NCBI RefSeq assembly: GCF_020544405.1
Contig: NZ_CP065410.1
Location: 6,043,501 to 6,107,500 of the forward strand
Direction: 5' to 3'
Length of the DNA: 64,000 bases
Origin: Pseudomonas sp. IAC-BECa141
Lineage (GTDB): Bacteria; Pseudomonadota; Gammaproteobacteria; Pseudomonadales; Pseudomonadaceae
Below the pieces are notes generated by a model. That model was not told the DNA's origin. It ran no database searches and saw only the letters and a list, made by a program, of their open reading frames with translations. The position numbers were made by a program, and so were the translations under genes. Shown piece after piece: positions 34,452-42,765 of this stretch (its first letter is position 1; each line of letters opens with the position of its first letter).

Positions 34452-36202
34452 TGGTACACCTCTCCCTGTGTGCTTTTTACCCGCAGCTCGTGGAATGAAT
34501 TGAGACTGGCGTAAAGCGCGAAAAACTCGTTGAGAACCGAGGCGAAGACGAACAAGTCGCCCTCACCGATATACCCTTCCGGGTCGATGGTCAGTTCGGT
34601 ACGCAGACCGCGCACCGGCAGACCACGGTGCAACCGGTCCACGTGGTGATGCTTGATGTGCTTGAGGCCGCCGAGCAGGCGCTTGCTGACCTTCTCCGCG
34701 TGCTGGTCGTAGTAGCGCGGCAGGTCGTAGGTTTCGAGAATCACCTTCAGTGCATTGACGTCGGCCAGCGACAGATAGTTGAGCGACATGTTGCTGATCA
34801 GCTTCCACAGGAAGTCACGGTTCAGCGGCGGCGCGAAACTGGAAGTGGCCGGGGTGATGTTGCGGAAACTCAGAAACTCCGGGGTCTCTTCGCAGGCCAT
34901 GCAGATCTGCCCGAGCTTGAGTTTGCGCGGCAGGTTCTGGTTGGTGCAGACCAGCTCGATTGACAGGGTTTCGTGGGCTTCGGTGTGGCGGATGCCGAAG
35001 CTCAGGTAGGTGTCGAGACCGTCGTGCAGCAACGACGAACGCTGGCGGATGCTGTAATGCGGACGGCTGTTGGGCACGTCGAAACTCGGGTCATGCTCAA
35101 AGGATTCGAACGGCACGTACTCCTGATATCCGAGGCCGCCGGGCTTCCAGCCGGTCACGGTTTCCACCGAGAACACGCCGCAGTTTTCCAGATCGTATTC
35201 GGCCGGCAGCAGCAGGTATTCGTCCTGTTTGCCGTCGAGGCGGATCGGCAGTGCGTCGTGCTTGAACAGGTTGACGATCGGCGTGCAGAACAGCTTCACG
35301 TTATCCGTCGTCGGACGCATGCGCATGATCCCGCTCTTGCGGATGTCGAAGCGCAATTCCAGGCCGCGCATCTGCTTGAGGGTGTCTTCCGGCAGCGCCT
35401 TGAGGATGTCCAGACCGTGGACATCGACGAACAGGAACTTGTCCTGGAAAGCGAAGTATTCCTGCAGGTAGCGATAGCCGCGGAAGGTGTTCAGCGGATA
35501 CGGGATCAATGCTTCTTCTTCGGCAAAACCCACTGGCTTGACCCGGTCACCCGGAATCTTGAACGCCATCGGCTTGCCGCTCACGCCATCGATGGGCTTG
35601 CCGGCGCCGTCGAGGGGGATCAGTTCGATGCCGTCGAGGTTGCGCAGCAGGCTCAGGTAGAGCATCTGGCTGATGTAGCGCTCGCCGGCAAAGTGCAGAC
35701 GCAGCTTGCTCAGCTCCAGCTCGCCGAGGTGGCCGTCGGCGCTCATCTCCAGGCGCAGGCTGAGCAGCGAACCGTCGCCCTTCACCGAGTAGTTGAGCGC
35801 AGCCAGATCCAGCGCCATGACTTCAGTCGGATAGCAGGTGCGGAAACGGCAACGCACGTCTTCGATCGGCACGCTCTCGACCGGCGTATCACGCTCGACC
35901 TTCAGCGCCGGCCCCGAACGCTTGAGCGGATCGAACTGCAGAATGCTGAACGCCGGCAGCGGGCGCATGTAGTTCGGCCACAGCAACTGCATCAGAGAAT
36001 GGCTGAGCTCCGGCAACTCGTCATCGAGCTTCTGGCGCAGACGCCCGGTCAGAAACGCAAAGCCTTCCAGCAACCGCTCCACATCCGGATCCCGCCCGGC
36101 CTGCCCCAGGAACGGCGCCAGTGCCGGACTACGCTCGGCGAAACGGCGGCCCAGTTGGCGCAGTGCGGTGAGTTCGCTTTGGTAGTAGTGGTTAAAGGAC
36201 AT
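34415..36202 (-). CDS. tssF: TssF T6SS baseplate protein
   Basis: A 595-residue TssF (VasA). Conserved N-terminus NHYYQSELTALRQLGRRFAE, then FAFLTGRLRQKLDDELPEL, and the C-terminal RGLPVRGLRTELTIDPEGY. Cytoplasmic baseplate component. The 81-base gap upstream (36203-36282), AT-rich, marks the junction with the inserted PAAR-effector module; no promoter was resolved there. Confidence 0.95.
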   Translation of the reverse strand: MSFNHYYQSELTALRQLGRRFAERSPALAPFLGQAGRDPDVERLLEGFAFLTGRLRQKLDDELPELSHSLMQLLWPNYMRPLPAFSILQFDPLKRSGPALKVERDTPVESVPIEDVRCRFRTCYPTEVMALDLAALNYSVKGDGSLLSLRLEMSADGHLGELELSKLRLHFAGERYISQMLYLSLLRNLDGIELIPLDGAGKPIDGVSGKPMAFKIPGDRVKPVGFAEEEALIPYPLNTFRGYRYLQEYFAFQDKFLFVDVHGLDILKALPEDTLKQMRGLELRFDIRKSGIMRMRPTTDNVKLFCTPIVNLFKHDALPIRLDGKQDEYLLLPAEYDLENCGVFSVETVTGWKPGGLGYQEYVPFESFEHDPSFDVPNSRPHYSIRQRSSLLHDGLDTYLSFGIRHTEAHETLSIELVCTNQNLPRKLKLGQICMACEETPEFLSFRNITPATSSFAPPLNRDFLWKLISNMSLNYLSLADVNALKVILETYDLPRYYDQHAEKVSKRLLGGLKHIKHHHVDRLHRGLPVRGLRTELTIDPEGYIGEGDLFVFASVLNEFFALYASLNSFHELRVKSTQGEVYQWTPRMGLQPLL

Positions 36203-36282
36203 GTCTGGCTGCCTAGCTATTGATTCGTTTTATTTGCAAACTGAAACTACTGAAAGCGTTAATACGAAAAAAAGAAAACATT

Positions 36283-36660
36283 TCATTTAGTACTCCGAGC
36301 CAACAATAATCTTTCAAACTTGTTAGCCACCCATATCGCCAGAGCAGTCAGCCCACCCGTTAAAACGCTATAAGCCGCCGCGCGAACAGGGTAAAGCGGC
36401 AAAAGATAAATCAATATCAATGCAACCATTAAAAAAACGATGCTAAATTTAAATATCCGCCCTGGAATCAAAGCAACAACTAAATTTACAAAAACAAATA
36501 GATAAAAGACCATATACATGGCAATCCCGACAGAAGCGCCACGCGAAGTCAAACCACCAAATAAAACCTTATATAGCGAAACACCATAGTAATTAACAAC
36601 GACATAAATTACGCAGGCAAAAAAATGCACTGATAGGCCCGCCGCCAGCCTCGCCATCAT
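36283..36660 (-). CDS. Four-helix membrane protein, candidate immunity protein
   Basis: A 125-residue AT-rich gene. Hydrophobic segments near SVHFFACVIYVVVNYYGVSL, MYMVFYLFVFVNLVVALI, FSIVFLMVALILIYLLPL and SVLTGGLTALAIWVA predict four helices with short loops. No family recognised. Its start (ATG 36660) overlaps the stop of the preceding unknown gene (ATGATG). Small multipass proteins directly after T6SS toxin genes are usually immunity proteins against membrane- or periplasm-acting toxins; that is the inference here. Confidence 0.6.
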   Translation of the reverse strand: MMARLAAGLSVHFFACVIYVVVNYYGVSLYKVLFGGLTSRGASVGIAMYMVFYLFVFVNLVVALIPGRIFKFSIVFLMVALILIYLLPLYPVRAAAYSVLTGGLTALAIWVANKFERLLLARSTK

Positions 36661-37508
36661 CTTTTCCACTCTCCATACTTATCTACAGAGCCTTGCGTGA
36701 TGGAGCTTCTTAACTTCTGATCGGATGTGCCGAGATAAACCGTGCTGGTCACCACTTTCTCGCGATAGCCCATTCGCCCAGCAAATACCCTTACCGTTTC
36801 AGTACGTAGTTCAAAGTTCTCCGAAGCCCATAAAGCCCCACGCAGCACCATGTAATTATCGTATTCGTTGGTTTTGTCCTCCTTTGGGAATATAGGAACA
36901 CCGTCACCATATTTCATACCGGTTTCAACGGTTTTCTTAATAGCGGCTTCCAAAGATTTGGTTTCTTCCAGATATAAACGGTAGGTATCGGTCGCAAACG
37001 GTATTTGCCCAACCCCATCACCCCAATAGGGCTCACCATCGATCATGACCAATATAAATCCGGCACCACCCTCAGAACTATTTTTCCAATCACCAGGCAT
37101 TGTCGGAGCAAAGCTAATTGACATCCTATCAACAATTGCAAATTTAATAATTTGCGACCAGTTAAACTGCTTATAGGCATTATAAGCGTCTGTGCCAGCA
37201 GTTTTAGACTCGGGATTCACCCAAATTTTCTTCCGATAATTATCAGCCAGAGGCTCAAACCATTGAATTGCTTCCGCATACAGTTTCTCAGCTTTCATGA
37301 TTCTGAACTGAACATCTGAAGCATTCGGTTTTAGAGCAAAAAGAGGTACCCCATTCCCTCTGGTTATTAGCCAGACGTGAGGCAATGGAATCTGTTTCGG
37401 TTTTTTATCTTCACTCGGCGTAGTTTCGGCTTTGATTTTCAGTTCCGTTTTTCCATCGGAAGTTTCGAAAATGTGAGCAACGCCGTCGATGACAATAGAA
37501 GTTTCCAC
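36657..37508 (-). CDS. Unrecognised protein after PAAR, candidate T6SS effector
   Basis: A 283-residue protein with a GTG start 4 bases after the PAAR stop and GGAG 7 bases upstream. No signal peptide. N-terminal 90 residues are polar/charged (VIDGVAHIFETSDGKTELKI, LPHVWLITRGNGVPLFALKP); the C-terminal part has FILVMIDGEPYWGDGVG and LRGALWASENFELRTETVRV. No catalytic motif I can name. The position PAAR - this gene - small membrane protein is the standard spike-effector-immunity order. Composition is much more AT-rich than the flanking tss genes, a sign of separate acquisition. Confidence 0.6.
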   Translation of the reverse strand: METSIVIDGVAHIFETSDGKTELKIKAETTPSEDKKPKQIPLPHVWLITRGNGVPLFALKPNASDVQFRIMKAEKLYAEAIQWFEPLADNYRKKIWVNPESKTAGTDAYNAYKQFNWSQIIKFAIVDRMSISFAPTMPGDWKNSSEGGAGFILVMIDGEPYWGDGVGQIPFATDTYRLYLEETKSLEAAIKKTVETGMKYGDGVPIFPKEDKTNEYDNYMVLRGALWASENFELRTETVRVFAGRMGYREKVVTSTVYLGTSDQKLRSSITQGSVDKYGEWKR

Positions 37509-37512
37509 GCGA

Positions 37513-38019
37513 TTACTCCGACGACACGTAGATGGTAACCATCTCGCCTTGTTTTCCAGTGGAGAAACACCCTGTGCCTCCCGCCGCCGATGAACATCCT
37601 GCTTTCTCTAAGCCACTGTCAGAAACTATTCTGTAATTCAGGTTTGCTACTGGCTGTCCATCCGCTGTATGGAAAGAAAAAACGCGGTTGAAAACTCCAG
37701 GAATGACTAATGGCTCCGGCGGCACAAACGGCGCCGGCGAATGCGAATTGCCGATAATCACCGTCCCGGAGCCGGCAGTGACCTTGTTGCCATGGGCCCC
37801 GACCGAACCAACGGTGGCAGCCGGCTTGCCGTTGATCAGAACCGTAGTCGCAAGGTCGCCGACCAACGCGCCACCACACGCCGAGGCATCGCCCTGGCGA
37901 GCGGCCGGGAGGCCGTCGAAGAACACGTCGCCAGAACCGGCGGCGATCGGGTTGGTGCCGTGGCCGGGGAGCGGGCAAGCAGTGGGGTCGGATACGCGTG
38001 CTGCAGGTTTGCCAGACAT
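37513..38019 (-). CDS. PAAR spike-tip protein with C-terminal extension
   Basis: A 168-residue protein. Residues 1-95 are a PAAR domain (SGKPAARVSDPTACPLPGHG, GSGDVFFDGLPAARQGD, NGKPAATVGS, GSGTVIIGNS) that caps VgrG. Residues about 105-168 form an extension (FSFHTADGQPVANLNYRIVS ... GKQGEMVTIYV) that looks like a small transthyretin/Ig-like beta domain, a type used to attach effectors to PAAR proteins. Composition changes from GC-rich in the PAAR part to AT-rich in the extension, as if the tail was exchanged with its effector. Confidence 0.88.
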   Translation of the reverse strand: MSGKPAARVSDPTACPLPGHGTNPIAAGSGDVFFDGLPAARQGDASACGGALVGDLATTVLINGKPAATVGSVGAHGNKVTAGSGTVIIGNSHSPAPFVPPEPLVIPGVFNRVFSFHTADGQPVANLNYRIVSDSGLEKAGCSSAAGGTGCFSTGKQGEMVTIYVSSE

Positions 38020-38030
38020 CGGGATTCTCC

Positions 38031-38438
38031 TTAGTTGACCTTCACTTGACCGCTGCCATCCAGGCGCGCGGCGAAACTCACCTGACGCTTGAAACCCTCG
38101 ACTTCCAGCAGGCCTTCGATGCTGAAGGCCAGGCGGAGCTGGTCGTGATCACGCGGCAGGGAAATGACACGCACGTTGCTCAGGCGCGGTTCGTAGGCTT
38201 CGATGAAGCTTTCGATGGCCAGGCGGGCCTGACTCAGGGAGTCGTGCAGGCTCAGGCGCATGTCATTGAGATCGGGCAACCCGTAGTCGGACAGCGTTTG
38301 CACGCTGCCGGCCCGGGTGCTGAGCATTTTGGCCAGATGGGCAGCCACCGACGCCATGGCAGAAGCCTCGAGGCTCTTGCCCTTGCGTAGTTCCGCGTCG
38401 CCGTTGAGGCGTTCGAAAAGGCTGCCGTATCCGTCCAT
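38031..38438 (-). CDS. tssE: TssE T6SS baseplate (gp25-like) protein
   Basis: A 135-residue gp25-like protein that starts sheath polymerisation at the baseplate. Matches by DGYGSLFERLNGD at the N-terminus, LSDYGLPDLNDM, and IESFIEAYEPRLSNVRV. Starts 9 bases after tssC; the PAAR module follows 11 bases after its stop, separating it from tssF. Confidence 0.94.
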   Translation of the reverse strand: MDGYGSLFERLNGDAELRKGKSLEASAMASVAAHLAKMLSTRAGSVQTLSDYGLPDLNDMRLSLHDSLSQARLAIESFIEAYEPRLSNVRVISLPRDHDQLRLAFSIEGLLEVEGFKRQVSFAARLDGSGQVKVN

Positions 38439-38447
38439 GAGTCGCTC

Positions 38448-39923
38448 TTACTCTTTGTCCAGCTTGCCAACCAGCGACAGGGTGAAATCGGCACCCATGT
38501 ACTTGAAGTGCGGGCGCACGTTCAGGCTGACGCGGTACCAGCCCGGCTCGCCTTCAACGTCGCTGACGATCACTTGCGCAGCGCGCAGCGGACGACGGCC
38601 ACGGACTTCGGCGCTCGGGTTTTCCTGGTCGGCCACGTACTGGCGGATCCACTTGTTCAGTTCCAGTTCGAGGTCGGTACGCTCTTTCCACGAACCGAGT
38701 TGCTCGCGCTGCAGCACTTTCAGGTAGTGAGCCAGGCGGTTGACGATCATCATGTACGGCAGCTGGGTGCCGAGCTTGTAGTTCAGCTCTGCCGCCTTGC
38801 CTTCTGCGCTGATGCCGAAGAACTTCGGCTTCTGCACGGAGCTTGCGGAGAAGAACGCCGCGTTGTCGGAGCCTTTACGCATGGTCAGGGAGATGAAGCC
38901 TTCCTCGGCCAGTTCGTATTCACGACGGTCGGAAACCAGAACTTCGGTAGGAATCTTGGTTTCGATTTCGCCCATGCTTTCGAAGTGGTGCAGAGGCAGG
39001 TCTTCGACCGCGCCGCCGCTCTGTGGGCCGATGATGTTCGGGCACCAGCGGAATTTGGCGAAGCTGTCGGTCAGCTTGGTACCGAAGGCGAAAGCGGTGT
39101 TGCCCCACAGGTAATGCTCGTGGCTGTTGGCAACGTTTTCCTTGTACACGAACGACTTGACCGGGTTCTCTTCCGGGTCGTACGGGTTACGCAGCAGGAA
39201 ACGCGGAACGGTCAGGCCAACGTAGCGGGAGTCTTCCGAGGTACGGAAGCTCTGCCATTTGGTGAATTGCGGGCCTTCGAAGTGATCTTTCAGATCCTTC
39301 AGGTCCGGCAGACCGGTGAAGCTTTCCAGACCGAAGAATTTCGGGCCGGCAGCAGCGATGAACGGCGCGTGGGACATGCAGGCTACGCTGGACACGTACT
39401 GCATCAGTTTCACGTCCGGCGAGCTTGGGGACAGGTAGTAGTTGGCGATGATCGCGCCAACCGGCTGACCACCGAACTGGCCGTATTCAGCGGTGTAGAT
39501 GTGCTTGTACAGGCCCGACTGCATCACTTCCGGCGAATCTTCGAAGTCGTCCAGCAGGTCGTCCTTGGAGACGTTGAGGATTTCGATCTTGATGTTTTCG
39601 CGGAAGTTGGTGCGGTCGACCAGCAGTTGCAGGCCACGCCACGACGATTCCAGCGCCTGGAAGTCCGGGTGGTGCAGGATTTCGTCCATCTGACGGCTGA
39701 GCTTGGCATCGATCTCGGCGATCATGCGGTCAACCATGGCTTTCTTGACCGGCTCACCGTTGTTCTGCGGCTTGAGCAGCTCTTCGATGAACGCCGACAC
39801 ACCGCGCTTGGCGATGTCGTAGGCTTCGTCGTCCGGCGTCAGGCGGGTTTCGGCGATGATGCTGTCGAGGATGCTGTACTCGCCGTTTTCTGCGGCGTTC
39901 TGTTGTGCTGCGCTAGTGCTCAT
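38448..39923 (-). CDS. tssC: TssC T6SS contractile sheath large subunit
   Basis: A 491-residue TssC (VipB) that co-assembles with TssB into the contractile sheath in the cytoplasm. Length and conserved runs fit: ALESSWRGLQLLVDRTNF, VGAIIANYYL, FIAAAGPKFFGLESF, and the C-terminus EGEPGWYRVSLNVRPHFKY. The N-terminal helix bound by ClpV is expected in TssC. It lies 28 bases after tssB. Confidence 0.97.
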   Translation of the reverse strand: MSTSAAQQNAAENGEYSILDSIIAETRLTPDDEAYDIAKRGVSAFIEELLKPQNNGEPVKKAMVDRMIAEIDAKLSRQMDEILHHPDFQALESSWRGLQLLVDRTNFRENIKIEILNVSKDDLLDDFEDSPEVMQSGLYKHIYTAEYGQFGGQPVGAIIANYYLSPSSPDVKLMQYVSSVACMSHAPFIAAAGPKFFGLESFTGLPDLKDLKDHFEGPQFTKWQSFRTSEDSRYVGLTVPRFLLRNPYDPEENPVKSFVYKENVANSHEHYLWGNTAFAFGTKLTDSFAKFRWCPNIIGPQSGGAVEDLPLHHFESMGEIETKIPTEVLVSDRREYELAEEGFISLTMRKGSDNAAFFSASSVQKPKFFGISAEGKAAELNYKLGTQLPYMMIVNRLAHYLKVLQREQLGSWKERTDLELELNKWIRQYVADQENPSAEVRGRRPLRAAQVIVSDVEGEPGWYRVSLNVRPHFKYMGADFTLSLVGKLDKE

Positions 39924-39951
39924 TGTGTTGGCTTCCTTGGCTGCTGGAGTC

Positions 39952-40455
39952 TCAAGCGTCCGGGGCTGCGGCGTTCAGGCCCAGCTCACCGAGTACGCGA
40001 CCGCGGGATTCATCGTCGGCGAGCACGCCTTCGATGGCTTTACGGAACGCAGGTGCGTTACCCAGCGGGCCTTTGAGGGCCACCAGCGCGTCACGCAGTT
40101 CCATCAGTTTTTTCAGCTCAGGCACTTGCTCGACCAGGCTGGCCGGGTTGAAGTCCTTCATGGAGTTGACGCGCAGTTGCACAGCCAGCTCGTCGGCCTC
40201 GCCATCTTCCTGAAGACGGTTCGGCACGCTCAGCGTCAGACCCAGCTCTTGCTTGGCCAGCACTTCGTCGAAGGTCATCTTGTCGATGCTGATCGGCTTG
40301 CGATCCTCGATCTTGCGATCGTCCTTGCGGTGGGTGTAGTCACCGATTGCCAGCAGCTTCAGCGGCAGTTCAATCTCTTCCTGAGCACCGCCGGTGGCGG
40401 GTTTGAAGGTGACGTTGATGCGTTCCTTGGGGGCTACCGAGCCTTCTTTGGCCAT
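39952..40455 (-). CDS. tssB: TssB T6SS contractile sheath small subunit
   Basis: A 167-residue TssB (VipA). Recognised by SVAPKERINVTFKPATGGAQ, ELPLKLLAIGDYT, and the late LKGPLGNAPAFRKAI. The ATG at 40455 is chosen because AAGGAG lies 8 bases upstream and it starts the conserved MAKEGS; the longer frame runs into tssA. Partner of TssC. Confidence 0.96.
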   Translation of the reverse strand: MAKEGSVAPKERINVTFKPATGGAQEEIELPLKLLAIGDYTHRKDDRKIEDRKPISIDKMTFDEVLAKQELGLTLSVPNRLQEDGEADELAVQLRVNSMKDFNPASLVEQVPELKKLMELRDALVALKGPLGNAPAFRKAIEGVLADDESRGRVLGELGLNAAAPDA

Positions 40456-40487
40456 GGCTTTTCTCCTTGCGGTTGTGGCCCTGGGGC

Positions 40488-42050
40488 CTATTCGAGTACC
40501 ACTTCGAGATCGAGGTGGCACAGCCTGCGATAAATCTCTTCCTTGCGTTCACGTACGGCATGGTTCTGCGGCAGTAACTCGCAGCAACTGTGCAGCAGGT
40601 GCAGCACTTCCAATGCAAGATCGGGCTCCCAGGCGTGCAGGCCTGAGTCCTGTAATGTCTGATCGAGGGTTTCGAGCTGGTTCTTGGCGAGTTCGTATTT
40701 CTTGGCCAGGAAGCACAGCCGCGCGAGAGCGAACTGCCAGAAGAAGCGTTCGCGGCCGCCGTGCGCCGATTGCAGGCCCTGCTTGAGGATCTGCACCGCT
40801 GGCTTGAGGCCTTCCTTGCGCAGGATCGGCTGGACTTCTTCCAGCGCTTTTTCCCAGGCAGGCTGGGTTTCGACGTTCTCGGTCTCGACCTTGCGCGGCG
40901 CGCTGGCGCTTTGCAGGTGCGGCATGACGTTGCCGGCGATCCACGCCCGGGTGGACGGATCGGCAAACGGCGCGCCGTCATGGAAACGCAGCTCGATGAT
41001 GCCGGGCAGGCGCTGAATCAAAAGCGCGAAGTGGATTTCCACTTCGCGCATGGCCAGCTCGGCGTTGAGGTTCTGGAGACATTCCCAGACCATTCGCTGG
41101 CCATCGAACCAGAACGGCGCCTTCGCCAGGCTCGCCTCCAGCTCCACCAGCAGGTCGGCGTATTTGCCCTGGTCGAAACGGTCCTGATACTGCTTGAGCT
41201 TGTCGACCGGCAACCCGCGCAGCACGGTGATCTGCTCGGCGTTGCGCTCGGGCACCGCGTCGATCGTCATCCACAGCAAGGTACGGTTGAGGCGCAGGGC
41301 GCGCAGGTCGGTGGCTTTCTGCTTGAGCCACCAGGCGCACAACGGGCGGGCACTTTCCTGTTGGGCGCGCAGGGCCTTGTGGGCTTCTTTCTCGTTGTCG
41401 ATCGGCGCGCCGGGCGCCAGCAACTGGCTGGCGGCCTGTTTGACCTGTGCCACCGCCGCGCCCACCACGCCGGGAGCCGGCTGATTGTCGGCAGCGCGCT
41501 GGATCATGGTTTTCAGGCGGCGGGAAAGCGGCAGCAGCAGCGGCGCATCATCGCCCAGATGCTCAGTGCAGGCGGCGTCGAGACCGGACAGGTGCTCGGA
41601 TAACTGCCGGAACATCGGCAGCTGTTCCTTGATCGCGATGTTCTCGGTGATCACCTGCTCCAGACGCGGCACCAGCCAGCCAATGGCGGCGGCCCGGGTG
41701 CGGGGTTTGAGCGGGTGAACTTCGGCCCAGTTGTTTTCCGACAAGTGGTGCAGCATTCCGAGGCCGGCCAGCAGACCGGGGAAGGATTCACGCTGGTACA
41801 GCGACCAGGTCAGCCAGGCGCCGACACGCAAATCCTTGGATTGGGTACGCAGGAGGTTTTCGCTGTTTTCGCGAATTTTCAGCCAGTCGATCTGTCCGCT
41901 TTCGTGCATCGACGAGGCTTTGGCCAGCTCGCTTTCCAGCGCCTCGAACTCGCTCGAGAAACGAACGTCTTCGCCCGCAAAATTCTCTTTGGAAACAGAG
42001 ACTTTAGCGAGTTCGAGGTAATGGGCGGAAAGTTTGCTTGAGTAGGACAT
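40488..42050 (-). CDS. tssA: TssA T6SS assembly protein
   Basis: A 520-residue TssA with an ImpA N-terminal domain (DVRFSSEFEALESELAKA, DLRVGAWLTWSLYQRESFPG) and a long helical C-terminal part related to the VasJ group. It primes baseplate and tail assembly. It is the first gene of the leftward T6SS operon; the upstream region to 42765 is non-coding and holds the candidate sigma54 promoter. Confidence 0.93.
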   Translation of the reverse strand: MSYSSKLSAHYLELAKVSVSKENFAGEDVRFSSEFEALESELAKASSMHESGQIDWLKIRENSENLLRTQSKDLRVGAWLTWSLYQRESFPGLLAGLGMLHHLSENNWAEVHPLKPRTRAAAIGWLVPRLEQVITENIAIKEQLPMFRQLSEHLSGLDAACTEHLGDDAPLLLPLSRRLKTMIQRAADNQPAPGVVGAAVAQVKQAASQLLAPGAPIDNEKEAHKALRAQQESARPLCAWWLKQKATDLRALRLNRTLLWMTIDAVPERNAEQITVLRGLPVDKLKQYQDRFDQGKYADLLVELEASLAKAPFWFDGQRMVWECLQNLNAELAMREVEIHFALLIQRLPGIIELRFHDGAPFADPSTRAWIAGNVMPHLQSASAPRKVETENVETQPAWEKALEEVQPILRKEGLKPAVQILKQGLQSAHGGRERFFWQFALARLCFLAKKYELAKNQLETLDQTLQDSGLHAWEPDLALEVLHLLHSCCELLPQNHAVRERKEEIYRRLCHLDLEVVLE

Positions 42051-42765
42051 CCATGGCCTTTATTTGGATTACGGTCGTGCGCCTATTGGAATTGCAGCGG
42101 CGCGGGACAGTATCGAAGAGCAGAGGGAAGACTCATCCAATTGAGTACGTGCTCTTTCAAGTGGGCGCATCGTAATCACTATGATGGCCACTAGCAAGCA
42201 TCTGATTAAACAACAAGACGAAGTGTTCATTGGGGTGTGTAGGAGATCCCCTATATGTCGCAGGGGTTTCCCTGATATCGGTTTATATTTCACATTTTCG
42301 ACCTGCTGCCCCGTAAGCATTGATCTAGAGCGCCCAGTGAAAGCCAGCAACAGTAGTAGCACGCCCGTTCCATAAATACGGATGAAAGCATGACAAAAAC
42401 GGAAAAAATTTGAAGTAGGACGATTCCGAAAATACACGCTCATCTATTAACAAATGACTGGCGACAGCAGCAAACAATAAAAGTGCCATCAAATTGATGG
42501 CAATTCATATGTTGAATATTGTTGGAATACCTGCACAGACAGGACTATCGCAGGGTTTCCTTATCACCTTGAATCACTTTCCCACAGGCATTTCCCACAA
42601 CCCTGGCGCTGTTTTACAACGCGGAATGTTCCGACTTAAACCAGGGACTCTTCTTACATAAATTTGTTTCACGCCTTGTTAGCGTGCCGGGCAATGTTCG
42701 CGTGCGCTGACCAGGGAGGGTTTCGACATCACGCCAAATTTCCCTCTCTGCTTAAGGACAAGCGT
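42051..42765. other. Divergent intergenic region between tssA and the VgrG-phospholipase gene
   Basis: About 715 bases, AT-richer than its flanks, with no supported gene. The minus frame 42069-42443 (124 codons, two hydrophobic runs) has no ribosome site and no recognised product. The region carries a sigma54-like site with an overlapping palindrome (42473-42502). It presumably drives both the leftward core operon and the rightward VgrG module. Confidence 0.6.
42473..42488 (-). promoter_or_regulatory. Candidate sigma54 promoter for the tss operon
   Basis: Read leftward: TGGCAC (-24, 42488-42483), five bases, then TTGTT (-12; consensus TTGC with one mismatch at C). Spacing is right. The operon encodes its own sigma54 activator, which supports the call. 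It would leave a leader of about 420 bases before tssA. An overlapping 9-1-9 palindrome, TGCCATCAA-A-TTGATGGCA (42484-42502), may be an operator. Confidence 0.4.

Noticed and set aside
42069..42443. Minus 124-codon frame between tssA and the second vgrG
   Set aside because: It has two hydrophobic runs, but no ribosome site, no family and a position within the presumed tss leader; kept only as a remark.
42590..42640. Possible sigma54 site for the rightward vgrG (CTGGCGCTGTTTTACA)
   Set aside because: The GG is present but the GC of the -12 element is missing at the required distance.
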